Origin: Camelus bactrianus
Lineage: Eukaryota > Chordata > Mammalia > Artiodactyla > Camelidae
Direction of reading: 5' to 3'
NCBI RefSeq assembly: GCF_048773025.1
Contig: NC_133562.1
Span: 25,835,001-25,899,000, forward strand
DNA length: 64,000 nt
The notes below the pieces were generated by a model. That model saw only the letters and a program-made list of their open reading frames with translations, searched no databases and was not told where the DNA came from. This document shows positions 49,316-61,516 of this stretch, piece by piece (the stretch's first letter is position 1; every line of letters begins with the position of its first letter). Made by a program: the position numbers and the translations under genes.

Positions 49316-51828
49316 GCCAAAAATTCCAGTTTCAGTTTCTTTAAAGTGGATTCTTAGAAAGAACTCTGAATGCAGACAGTATTTTGATTCTTACCATTTA
49401 CCAAGTTACATAATTTGGCAAATTACTTCTCGTTGGCAGACGATTCCTTTCAGCACTTTGAATATGTTATCTCTCTGCCTTGGGTCTCCACCACTGCTGA
49501 TGAGAAACCACCTGTTCATCTTATTGAGCATCCGTTATGTATGATGTGTCACTACTCTCTAGTTTCAGTCAAGACTGTTTCTTGACTATTTCATGCAGAA
49601 ATTTGAGTTTGGCATATGTGGAGTTCACTGAACTTCTTGGATGTGTAGACTAATACTTTTTAGTAAATTTTAGAATTGTTCAGCCATTAGTTTCTCAAAT
49701 TATTCTCCTTTCTTTAAAGGCCTGGAATCAGTAAGCACCCACAGTCTTGCAGAGGTGCTCTATGTGGCCGTTGAGGCATACCCTCATCTCTGCCTTAGCC
49801 TTCCTCTCCTACCTGTGCAGAGTCTTAAGGTCAACCAGTGGTGAGAGCATAAGCCCTTCTTACATCATTCTAAGCACACGCAGAGCCTGGAGCGAATGCT
49901 CAGACCTAAGAATTTGCGTATCCCACAAGCTCCACAGGAAGCTGCTGGAGCTTTTCACACTGTCTGTGGATACCTCATTACCCTGCTTTTCCTTCGAAGC
50001 TTCTTGTTTTGCTTAAAAGTTTATTTGTTATCCAATGCTTCAGGCACCATTTAAAGAAAACAATTTCTGACATATACCAGTGGATAGGTAAAGGGAGTTT
50101 TACACTTGAATATTCCTAGTTGATAACTTTTGAAAGAGTAACTGTTATGAAGCCTTCATTTTGTTAAAAGAAATTTATTTTACCTCGTTTACCAAGTAAA
50201 AATGTGTACAACATTTATCACAATGTCAAGGTGATGATAAGATCAAATATATTCCACCTTGGGGAATCCAATGGAAAAGCAAGATATAGGTAAAAATTTT
50301 TTAATTGATGACTGGAAGAGAGTAGGTATGCGGATACTTAGAACATAGAATGTGAGGATTGTGCATAAAATAGTGTATTGATACATGACAAAAATGTGCA
50401 GTGTATGTATACAATATATCATTATATAGTTAGGATAATTTATTACATATTATTATTGAAATTTGGATAAATGTGTATCTGTATATTAATATACAAATTA
50501 AGATAAAATTACAGAAATGTAAATATTAAAAATGTACATTCAAAAACACCAGCTTTGCCTTAAGAAATAAAGAATGCTGTATTCCACTTATGATTGTGAC
50601 TGCACTTAACTGTCCTTTTAAGCATGAAGAAAATTTATTACATTCAGTTATTTATCATTATAACAGGAAAAAACAAATTCTTTATACAGAACATACAGAA
50701 CAACTGATTTTCAATAGTCAATTAAAAGTAAAATATCTTCTAATAATGGCATTTATCAGTATTTTGTGTCTAATTCAAAGAAAAAATCGAACATTAAGTA
50801 ATAACATGAAATAGAGATATGTATGTAATTTCAAATATTTTAGCTAATAATAATATTTTTACAGGTATTTGCTTTTTAGTTCTTTTTGAAGTAGGAAAGA
50901 ATAGCTTCTATACATATTCAACTAATAGAAATCATACCAAAACAAAAAAATACTTAAAATTTTGGAACCAGTTGAGAAACTACAAGTTTTCAAAAACAGG
51001 AAATCAGGATTATATAACATTTTAATGTGATCTACACTTGGAAAACATAGTTAAACAAACCGTATATCTGTACAGGAAATACTCCAGCATAAAGTTGTAA
51101 TACATTGTGGTGAAGGCTTACATCTGCAGATTTTTCTCCTGCAATGCCCCACTGTTACTGTGGCTTACTGCATTGCATCAGGACTGCCTTTCTGTTTGGA
51201 AGACCCTGTCAGTACAAACAAGACTCTAAGTACAGACTTTATTTTCCCTTCGTATTAGAGTATGGGAATTTAAGAGTCCTGGGAAATACTGTTTAACCTT
51301 TAAAAGTAAATGTATCACATTCTTTAATTAGGATCTATGTTTGAGTATGTTTTTCAAAATCTTAACATATGACCCAGTTATCTTACAAATTTCTCGAGCT
51401 ACAAATTTTCAGGAAAATCCAGGTGTGTAATACGATGTCTTTCAAGATACTATTTCACCATAACACAAATAATATATCAATATTAAGAACTTCTTAGTCA
51501 AAAAACACTTACAGCAGGGGCAAATGGTCTAATTTATGGTTTCTTTTAAAGAGAATAGAAACTCGAATTCAAAAGTGTGCTCTAGTCTCAGCCCTTCCTA
51601 GTCAGTATTTTACTCATCTGCGTGGAATAGTCAGATGTAGGCTGTACACTGTAAAGAACGCTAACTAGGAATCAGGGAAGCTTAAATCTAATGTCCAATA
51701 AGTTGCACACTAATTTTTAACTTGAGTGGATTCAAAGACTCAATGTGTGCCTCACTCTTCTTACCAAGAAAAAAAATCAGATGATGGAATAAGAAAACTC
51801 AAGCTCTTTAAAACTTTAAAGTGATAAA

Positions 51829-51933
51829 GATAGATAGATATATATATATTATAGATATAATACATACATACTCACAAACACATATATATATATTATACAC
51901 ACACACACACACACTCACACACAAACACACACA
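51829..51933. repeat. GATA/(TA)n/(CA)n microsatellite (F6)
   Basis: Two or three GATA units, TA run, interrupted CA run. Confidence 0.95.
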
Positions 51934-52343
51934 GATATATTAGCTATGGAAACACAGATCGACTCTCTCTACAAACAAAGTGGCAGGCATGTTTACCTCC
52001 TTTTCAAAAGATTCAGGTTCCCCAAATTTGGGGTTCTTTTCTTAGAGTGTATCTCACTGTGTGTTCCTGTTACTCGAAGGGAACCGAGGCTTGGGGAAAT
52101 GGCACATGTGCAGACACTCTGTTATCGGTAATACTCTGTCTTTCTTCTCTGATCCAGCATTCCCCTATTTTCTACCAGTGTCCATGACACTGTAGCAGGC
52201 TAAGCTGTTCACTTGCAAATTGGTAAACACTTCACAATTTTTGACACCTACACATTATTTAGCATATATTTTACTATGTATCACATATATACAACACATA
52301 TATCAGTGTATAAGTAAAAGTGAGATTAATTAGCCCAGCAAGT

Positions 52344-52451
52344 ATACTTTATTTGTTCACCAAATATTTATTGTTTCTAGGGTAAGGGCAAGGTCATGAT
52401 ACAGCAGTCAACAAGGGAGAAACACGTGGTTCGTGACTTAATAGAGCTGAC
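52344..52451 (-). repeat. L2 3'-end fragment (F6)
   Basis: Collinear, with 'aaggtcatgatacagcag' and 'taatagagctgac' variants. Confidence 0.68.
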
Positions 52452-52639
52452 AAACAACGAACACAGAGTTAAGTACCTGACGTTGCCAGACACGACTTAA
52501 ATTGTGTTAAAACAATTGTTTAACACAACTATTCTGCATATGTCTTGTAAATTACAATCCATCTTTAGAGTCCAAATTAATGTGGGTTAACTACTTACAA
52601 GTGGGAGGATTTATTTTCTCAATGTCTAGTAAATATAAA

Positions 52640-53380
52640 TAAGAGGTGAAAAATCTCTCCTTGGAAAACGGTAAGTAACTGATTAAAGAACCTGAAGATG
52701 ATGGAAACAGATGAAGAGATATACCATATTCATGGACTGTAAGAATTAATATTTTTAAATGACCATCATATGCAAGAATACCTACAGATTTAGTGTAATA
52801 TCTATCAAATTACCAAGAGCAATATTCAGAACAAATAATTCTAAAATTTATATGGAAACAAAAGTCCCTCAATAGCCAAAACAGTCTTGAGAAAGAAGAA
52901 AAAATATGACGGTATCATGCACTCTGATTTCAAACTATATCACAAAGCTATAGTTAACAAAACAGTATGGCACTGGCAAAAACACCGAAGGAGATATCAA
53001 TAGAACAGTACCCAAAGCCCAAAAATAGGTACAGACTTTCGTGGGCAATAAATCTACAACAAAGTAGGGAAGAATATACAATGAGGGTAGAATAGCCTCT
53101 TCAATCAATGGTGCTGGGAACTTTGAGAAAACTGGACAGCTACATGCAAAAGAACCAAATTGGATTTTCTCACTCCGTTAAGAAAAATAAATTAAAAATG
53201 GATCAAAAACTGAAATGTAAGACCTGACACCATACAACTTCTAGAAGTAAACATAGGCGGTGAGCTCTTTTAGTTTGTTCTTAGTAATATTTTTGAAATA
53301 TGTTTACTTAGAAAAGGGAAACAAATTAAAAATTAAAAAATGGGACTGCATCAATATTTCTGCACTGGAAAGAAATGATC
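52640..53380 (+). repeat. L1 ORF2 fragment (F6/F7 boundary)
   Basis: Collinear, with local changes near 52980 ('aaaacaccgaaggagatatc'). Confidence 0.85.
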
Positions 53381-55894
53381 AGCCAAAATTCCAGTTTCAG
53401 TTTCTTTAAATTGGATTCTTAGAAAGAACTCTGAATGCAGACAGTATTTTGATTCTTACCATTTACCAAGTTACATAATTTGGCAAATTACTTCTCGTTG
53501 GCAGGCCATTCATTTCAGCACTTTGAATATGTTATCTCTCTGCCTTGGGTCTCCACCACTGCTGATGAGAAACCACCTGTTCATCTTATTGAGCATCCCT
53601 TATGTATGATGAGTCACTACCCTCTAGTTTCAGTCAAGACTGTTTCTTGACTATTTCATGCAGAAATTTGAGTTTGGCATATGTGGAGTTCACTGAACTC
53701 CTTGGATGTGTAGACGAATACTTTTTAGTAAATTTGAGAATTGTTCAGCCATTAGTTTTTCAAATTATTCTCCTTTCTTTAAAGGCCTGGAATCAGTAAG
53801 CACCCACATTCTTGCAAAGGTGCTCTACGTGGCCGTTGAGGCATACCCTCATCTCTGCCTTAGCCTTCCTCTCCTACCTGTGCAGAGTCTTAAGGTCAAC
53901 CAGTGGTGAGAGCATAAGCCCTTCTTACATCATTCTAAGCACACGCAGAGCCTGGAGCGAATGCTCAGACCTAAGAATTTGCGTATCCCACAAGCTCCAC
54001 AGGAAGCTGCTGGAGCTTTTCACACTGTCTGTGGATACCTCATTACCCTGCTTTTCCTTCGAAGCTTCTTGTTTTGCTTAAAAGTTTATTTGTTATCCAA
54101 TGCTTCAGGCACCATTTAAAGAAAACAATTTCTGACATACACCAGTGGATAGGTAAAGGGATTTTTACACTTGAATATTCCTAGTTGATAACTTTTGAAA
54201 GAGTAACTGTTATGAAGCCTTCATTTTGTTAAAAGAAATTTATTTTACCTCGTTTACCAATTAAAAATGTGTACAACATTTATCACAATGTCAAGGTGAT
54301 GTTAAGATCAAATATATTCCACCTTGGGGAATCCAATGGAAAAGCAAGATATAGGTAAAAGGATTTTAATTGATGACTGGAAGAGAGTAGGTATGCGGAT
54401 ACTTAGAACATAGAATGTGAGGATTGAGCATAAAATAGTGGATTGATACATGACAAAAATGTGCAGTGTATGTATACAATATATCATTATATAGTTAGGA
54501 TAATTTATTACATATTATTATTGAAATTTGGATAAATGTGTATCTGTATATTAATATACAAATTAAGATAAAATTACAGCAATGTAAACATTAAAAATGT
54601 ACATTCAAAAACACCAGCTTTGCCTTAAGAAATAAAGAATGCTGTATTCCACTTATGATTGTGACTGCACTTAACTGTCCTTTTAAGCATGAAGAAAATT
54701 TATTACAATCAGTTATTTATCATTATAACAGGAAAAAACAAATTCTTTATACAGAACATACAGAACAACTGATTTTCAATAGTCAATTAAAAGTAAAATA
54801 TCTTCTAATAATGGCATTTATCAGTATTTTGTGTCTAATTCAAAGAAAAAATCGAACATTAAGTAATAACATGAAATAGAGATATGTATGTAATTTCAAA
54901 TATTTTAGCTAATAATACTATTTTTACAGGTATTTGCTTTGTAGTTGTTTTTGAAGTAGGAAAAGAATAGCTTCTATACATATTCAACTAATAGAAATCA
55001 TAAAAAAACAAAAAATACTTAAAATTTTGGAACCAGTTGAGAAACTACAAGTTTTCTAAAACAGGAAATAAGGATTATATAACATTTTAATGTGATCTAC
55101 TCTTGGAAAACATAGTTAAACAAGCCGTATATCTGTACAGGAAATACTCCAGCATAAAGTTGTAATACATTGTGGTGAAGGCTTACATCTGCAGATTTTT
55201 CTCTTGCAATGCCCCACTGTTACTGTGGCTTACTGCATTGCATCAAGACTGCCTTTCTCTTTGGAAGACCCTCTCAGTACAAACAAGACTCTAAGTTTAG
55301 ACTTTATTTTCCCTAGATATTAGAATATGGGAATTTAAGGGTCCTGGGAAATATTGTTTTAGCCTTTAAAAGTAAATGTATCACATTCTTTAATTAGGAT
55401 CTATGTTTGAGTATGTTTTTCAAAATCTTAACATATGACCCAGTTATCTTACAAATTTCTCGAGCTACAAATTTTCAGGAAAATCCAGGTGTGTAATATG
55501 ATGTCTTTCAAGACACTATTTCACAAAAAGACAAATAATATATCAATATTAAGAACTTCTTAGTCAAAAAACACTTACAGCAGGGGCAAATGGTCTAATT
55601 TATGGTTTCTTTTAAAGAGAATACAAACTCGAATTCAAAAGTGTGCTCTAGTCTCAGCCCTTCCTAGTCATTATTTTACTCATCTGTGTGGAATAGTCAG
55701 ATGTAGACTGTACACTGTAAAGAACGCTAACTAGGAATCAGGGAAGCTTAAATCTAATGTCAAATTAGTTGCGCACTAATTTTTAACTTGAGTGGATTAC
55801 AAGGATCAATGTGTGCCTCACTCTTCTTACCAAAAAAACAAATCAGATGATGGAATAATTAAACTCAAGTTCTTTAAAACTTTAAAGTGATAAA

Positions 55895-55958
55895 GATAGA
55901 TAGATATATATATATTATACATATAATACATACACACTCACAAACACGTATATATATA

Positions 55959-55993
<35 letters not shown>
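55895..55993. repeat. GATA/(TA)n/(CA)n microsatellite (F7)
   Basis: Two or three GATA units, TA runs and about 15 CA units. Confidence 0.95.
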
Positions 55994-55995
<2 letters not shown>

Positions 55996-56400
55996 TATAT
56001 TAGCTATGGAGAACACAGATCGACTCCCTCTACAAAGTGGCAGGCATGTTTACCTCCTTTTCAAAAGATTCAGGTTCCCCAAATTTGGGGTTCTTTTCTT
56101 AGAGTGTATCTCACTGTGTGTTCCTTTTACTCGAAGGGAACCGAGGCTTGGGGAAATGGCACATGTGCAGACACTCTGTTGTCCGTAATACTCTGTCTTT
56201 CTTCTCTGATCCAGCATTCCCCTATTTTCTACCAGTGTCCATGATACTGTAGCAGGCTAAGCTCTTCACTTGCAAATTGGGTAAACACTTCACAATTTTT
56301 GACACCTACACTTTATTTAGCATATATTTTACGATGTATCACATATATACAACACATACATCAGTGTATATGTAAAAGAGAGATTAATTAGCCCAGCAAG

Positions 56401-56510
56401 TATACTTTATTTGTTCACCAAATATTTATATTTTCTAGGGTAAGGGCAAGGTCAGTATACACAAGTCAACAAGGGAGAAACACGTGGTTCGTGACTTAAT
56501 GTAACTGACA
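56401..56510 (-). repeat. L2 3'-end fragment (F7)
   Basis: Collinear, with 'tcagtatacacaagtcaac', a diverged stretch. Confidence 0.67.
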
Positions 56511-56698
56511 TATAACGAACACAGAGTTAAGTACGTGACGTTGCCAGACACGACTTAAATTGTGCTAAAACAATTGTTTAACACAACTATTCCGCATATT
56601 TCTAGTAAATTTGAATCCATCTTTAGAGTCCAAATTATTGTGGTTTAACTACTTACAAGTGGGAGTATTTATTTTCTCAATGTCTAGTAAATATATAT

Positions 56699-57437
56699 AA
56701 GAGGTGAAAAATCTCTCCTTGGAAAACGGTAAGTAACTGATTAAAGAAACTGAAGATGATGGAAACAGATGAAGAGATATACCATATTCATGGACTGTAA
56801 GAATTAATATTTTTAAATGACCATCATATGCAAGAATACCTACAGATTTAGTGTAATATCTATCAAATTACCAAGAGCAATATTCAGAACAAATAATTCT
56901 AAAATTTATATGGAACAAAGGCCCTCAATAGCCAAAACAGTCTTGAGAAAGAAGAAAAAATATGACGGTATCATGCACTCTGATTTCAAACTAAATCACA
57001 AAGCTATAGTTAACAAAACAGTATGGCACTGGCACAAACACCAATGCAGAGATCAATAGAACAGTACCCAAAGCCCAGAAATAGGTACAGACTTTCGTGG
57101 GCAATAAATCTACAACAAAGTAGGCAAGAATATACAATGAGGAAAGAATAGCCTCTTCAATCAATGGTGCTGGGAACTTTGAGAAAACTGGACAGCTACA
57201 TGCAAAGGAACCAAATTGGATTTTCTCACTCCGTTAAGAAAAATAAATTAAAAATGGATCAAAAACTGAAATGTAAGAACTGAAACCATACAACTTCTTG
57301 AAGTAAACATAGGCGGTGAGCTCTTTTAGTTTGTTGTTAGTAATATATTTGAGATATGTTTACTTAGGCAAGGGAAACAATTTAAAAATTAAAAAATGGG
57401 ACTGCATTAATTTTTCTGCACTGCAAAGGAAATGATC
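56699..57437 (+). repeat. L1 ORF2 fragment (F7/F8 boundary)
   Basis: Collinear. A small deletion near 56913 ('tggaacaaaggccctc') opens an 80-codon frame at 56817-57059, a chance consequence. Confidence 0.85.
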
Positions 57438-59952
57438 AGCCAAAAATTCCAGTATCAGTTTCTTTAAAGTGGATTCTTAGAAAGAACTCTGAATGCAGAG
57501 AGTATATTGATTCTTACCATTTACCAAGTTACATAATTTGGCAAATTACTTCTCGTTGGCAGGCCATTCCTTTCAGCACTTTGAATATGTTATCTCTCTG
57601 CCTTGGGTCTCCACCATTGCTGATGAGAAACCTCCTGTTCAGCTTATTGAGCATCCCTTATGTATGATGAGTCGCTACTCTCTAGTTTCAGTCAAGAGTG
57701 TTTCTTCACTATTTCATGCAGAAATTTGAGTTTTGCATATGTGGAGTTCACTGAACTTCTTGGATGTGTAGACAAATAATTTTTAGTAAATTTGAGAATT
57801 GTTCAGCCATTAGTTTTGCAAATTATTCTCCTTTCTTTAAAGGCCTGGAATCAGTAAGCACCCACAATCTTGCAGAGGTGCTCTATGTGGCTGTTGAGGC
57901 ATACCCTCGTCTCTGCCTTAGCCTTCCTCTCCTACCTGTGCAGAGTCTTAAGGTCAACCAGTGGTGAGAGCATAAGCCCTTCTTACATCATTCTAAGCAC
58001 ACGCAGAGCCTGAGGTGAATTCTCAGACCTAAGAATTTGCGTATCCCACAAGCTCCCCAGGAAGCTGCTGGAGCTTTCCACAGTATCTGTGGATACCTCA
58101 ATACCCTGCTTTTACTTCGAAGTTTCTTGATTTGCTTAAAAGTTTATTTGTTATCCAATGCTTCAGGCACCATTTAAAGAAAACAATTTCTGACATACAC
58201 CAGTGGATAGGTAAAGGGATTTTTACACTTGAATATTCCTAGTTGAGAACTTTTGAAAGAGTAACTGTTATGAAACCTTCATTTTGTAAAAAGAAATTTA
58301 TTTTACCTCGTTTACCAAGTAAAAATGTGTACAACATTTATCACAATGTCAAGGTGATTATAAGATCAAATGTATTCCACCTTTAGGAATCCAATGGAAA
58401 AGCAAGATATAGGTAAAAAGTTTTTAATTGATGACTGGAAGAGAGTAGGTATGCGGATACTTAGAACATAGAATGTGAGGATTGAGCATAAAATAGTGGA
58501 TTGATACATGACAAAAATGTGCAGTGTATGTATACAATCTATCATTATATAGTTAGGATAATTTATTACATATTATTATTGAAATTTGGATAAATGTGTA
58601 TCTGTATATTAGTATACAAATTAAGATAAAATTACAGCAATGTAAACATTAAAAATGTACATTCAAAAACACCAGCTTTGCCTTAAGAAATAAAGAATGC
58701 TGTATTCCACTTATGATTGTGACTGCACTTAACTGTCCTTTTAAGCATGAAGAAAATTTATTACAATCAGTTATTTATCATTATAACAGGAAAAAACAAA
58801 TTCTTTATACAGAACATACAGAACAACTGATTTTCAATAGTCAATTAAAAGTAAAATATCTTCTAATAATGGCATTTATCAGTATTTTGTGTCTAATTCA
58901 AAGAAAAAATCGAACATTAAGTAATAACATGAAATAGAGATATGTATGTAATTTCAAATATTTTAGCTAATAATACTATTTTTACAGGTATTTGCTTTTT
59001 AGTTGTTTTTGAAGTAGAAAAAGAATAGCTCCTATACATATTCAATTAATAGAAATCATACCAAAACAAAATATACTTAAAATTTTGGAACCAGTTGAGA
59101 AACTACAAGTTTTGAAAAACAGGAAATCAGGATTATATAACATTTTAATGTGATCTACTCTTGGAAAACATAGTTAAACAAGCCGTATATCTGTACAGGG
59201 AATACTCCAGCATAAAGTTGTAATATATTGTGGTGAAGTCTTACATCTGCAGATTTTTCTCCTACAATGCCCCACTGTTACTGTGGCTTACTGCATTGCA
59301 TCAAGACTGCCTTTCTGTTTGGAAGACCCTCTCAGTACAAACAAGACTCAAAGTTTAGACTTTGTTTTCCCTTCGTATTAGAATATGGGAATTTAAGTGT
59401 CCTGGGAAATACTGTTTTAGCCTTTAAAAGTAAATGTCTCACATTTTTAATTAGGATCTATGTTTGAGTATGTTTTTCAAAATCTTAACATATGACCCAG
59501 TTATCTTACAAATTTCGCGAGCAACAAATTTTCAGGAAAATCCAGGTGTGTAATATGATGTCTTTCAAGATACTATTTCACAAAAAGACAAATTATATAT
59601 CAATATTAAGAACTTCTTAGTCAAAAAACACTTACAGCAGGGGCAAATGGTCTAATTTATGGTTTCTTTTAAAGAGAATACAAACTCGAATTCAAAAGTG
59701 TGCTCTAGTCTCAGCCCTTCCTAGTCAGTATTTTACTCATCTGTATGGAATAGTCAGATGTAGACTGTACACTGTAAAGAACGCTAACTAGGAATCAGGG
59801 AAGCTTAAATCTAATGTCAAATTAGTTGCACACTAATTTTTAACTTGAGTGGATTCAAAGACTCAATGTGTGCCTCACTCTTCTTACCAAAAAAACAAAT
59901 CAGATGATGGAATAAGAAAACTCAAGCTCTTTAAAACTTTAAAGTGATAAAG

Positions 59953-60056
59953 ATATATATATATATATATATTATACATATAATACATACACACTCACAA
60001 ACACATATATATATATTATACAGAAACACACACACACACACACACAAACACACACA
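59953..60056. repeat. (TA)n/(CA)n microsatellite (F8)
   Basis: TA runs and CA units with an 'agaaac' interruption. Confidence 0.95.
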
Positions 60057-60470
60057 GATATATTAGCTATGGAGAACACAGATCGACTCTCTCTACAAAC
60101 AAAGTGGCAGGCATGTTTACCTCCTTTTCAAAAGATTCAGGTTCCCCAAATTTGGGGTTCTTTTCTTAGAGTATATCTCACTGTGTGTTCCTGTTACACG
60201 AAGGGAACCGTGGCTTGGGGAAATGGCACATGTGCAGACACTCTGTTGTCGGTAATACTCTGTTTTTCTTCTCTGATCCAGCATTCCCCTATTTTCTAAC
60301 AGTGTCCATGACACTGTAGCAGGCTAAGCTGTTCACTTGCAAATTCGGTAAACACTTCACAATTTTTGACACCTACACTTTATTTAGCATATATTTTACT
60401 ATGTATCACATATATACAACACATACATCAGTGTATATGTAAAAGGGAGATTAATTAGCCCAGCAAGTAT

Positions 60471-60577
60471 ACTTTATTTGTTCACCAAATATTGTATTGT
60501 TTCTAGGGTAAGTGCAAGGTCAGGATACAGCAGTCAACAAGGGAGAAACACGTGGTTCGTGACTTAATGGAACTGAC
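60471..60577 (-). repeat. L2 3'-end fragment (F8)
   Basis: Collinear, with a one-base insertion giving 'aaatattgtattgtttc'. Confidence 0.68.
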
Positions 60578-60765
60578 AAATAACTAACACAGATTTAAGA
60601 ACCTGACGTTGCCAGACACGTCTTAAATTGTGTTAAAACAATTGTTTAACACAACTATTCCGCATATTTCTAGTAAATTTGAATCCATCTTTAGAGTCCA
60701 AATAAATGTGGGTTAACTACTTACAAGTGGGAGGATTTATTTTCTCAATGTCTAGTAAATATAAA

Positions 60766-61516
60766 TAAGAGGTGAAAAATCTCTCCTTGAAAAACGGTAA
60801 GTAACTGATTAAAGAAACTGAAGATGATGGAAACAGATGAAGAGATATACCATATTCATGGACTGTAAGAATTAATATTTTTAAATGACCATCATATGCA
60901 AGAATACCTACAGATTTAGTGTAATATCTATCAAATTACCAAGAGCACTATTCAGAACTAATAATTCTAAAATTTATATGGAAACAAAAGACCCTCAATA
61001 GCCAAAACAGTCTTGAGAAAGAAGAAAAAATATGACGGTATCATGCTCTCTGATTTCAAACTAAATCACAAAGCTATAGTTAACAAAACAGTATGGCACT
61101 GGCACATACACCAATGCAGAGATCAGTAGAACAGTACCCAAAGCCCAGAAATAGGTACAGACTTTCGTGGGCAATAAATCTACAACAAAGTAGGCAAGAA
61201 TATACAATGAGGAAAGAATAGCCTCTTCAATCAATGGTGCTGGGAACTTTGAGAAAACTGGACAGCTACATGCAAAAGAACCAAATTGGATTTTCTCACT
61301 CCGTTAAGAAAAATAAATTAAAAATGGATCAAAAACTGAAATGTAAGACCTGAAACCATACAACTTCTAGAAGTAAACATAGGCGGTGAGCTCTTTTAGT
61401 TTGTTCTTAGTAATATTTTTGAGATATGTTTACTTAGGCAAGGGAAACAAATTAAAAATTAAAAAATGGGACTGCATCAATATTTCTGCACTGCAAAGGA
61501 AATGATCAGCCAATAA
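60766..61516 (+). repeat. L1 ORF2 fragment (F8/F9 boundary)
   Basis: Collinear consensus-like copy. Confidence 0.85.

Larger units (their letters stand above)
49295..53361 (+). repeat. 4-kb macrosatellite, forward unit F6
   Basis: 4067 bp. It is the first unit with the 21-bp deletion near 52064 that defines a sub-class with F7 and F8. It shares 'agctccacaggaagctgctg' (near 49928) with F7. Confidence 0.96.
53362..57417 (+). repeat. 4-kb macrosatellite, forward unit F7
   Basis: 4056 bp, the shortest of the F1-F8 units. It has the 21-bp deletion near 56120 and also lacks the 'aacaaa' present before 'gtggcaggcatg' elsewhere (near 56032). Confidence 0.96.
57418..61497 (+). repeat. 4-kb macrosatellite, forward unit F8
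   Basis: 4080 bp. It is the third member of the 21-bp-deletion class (near 60190). Confidence 0.96.

Noticed and set aside
27408-60299. An ~87-codon frame beginning near the microsatellite (MENTDRLSLQTKW..PIFYQCP) in several units
   Set aside because: Two overlapping frames are open over the same DNA in different copies, and a 21-bp deletion plus microsatellite length change reshape it freely. This is repeat sequence, not a gene.
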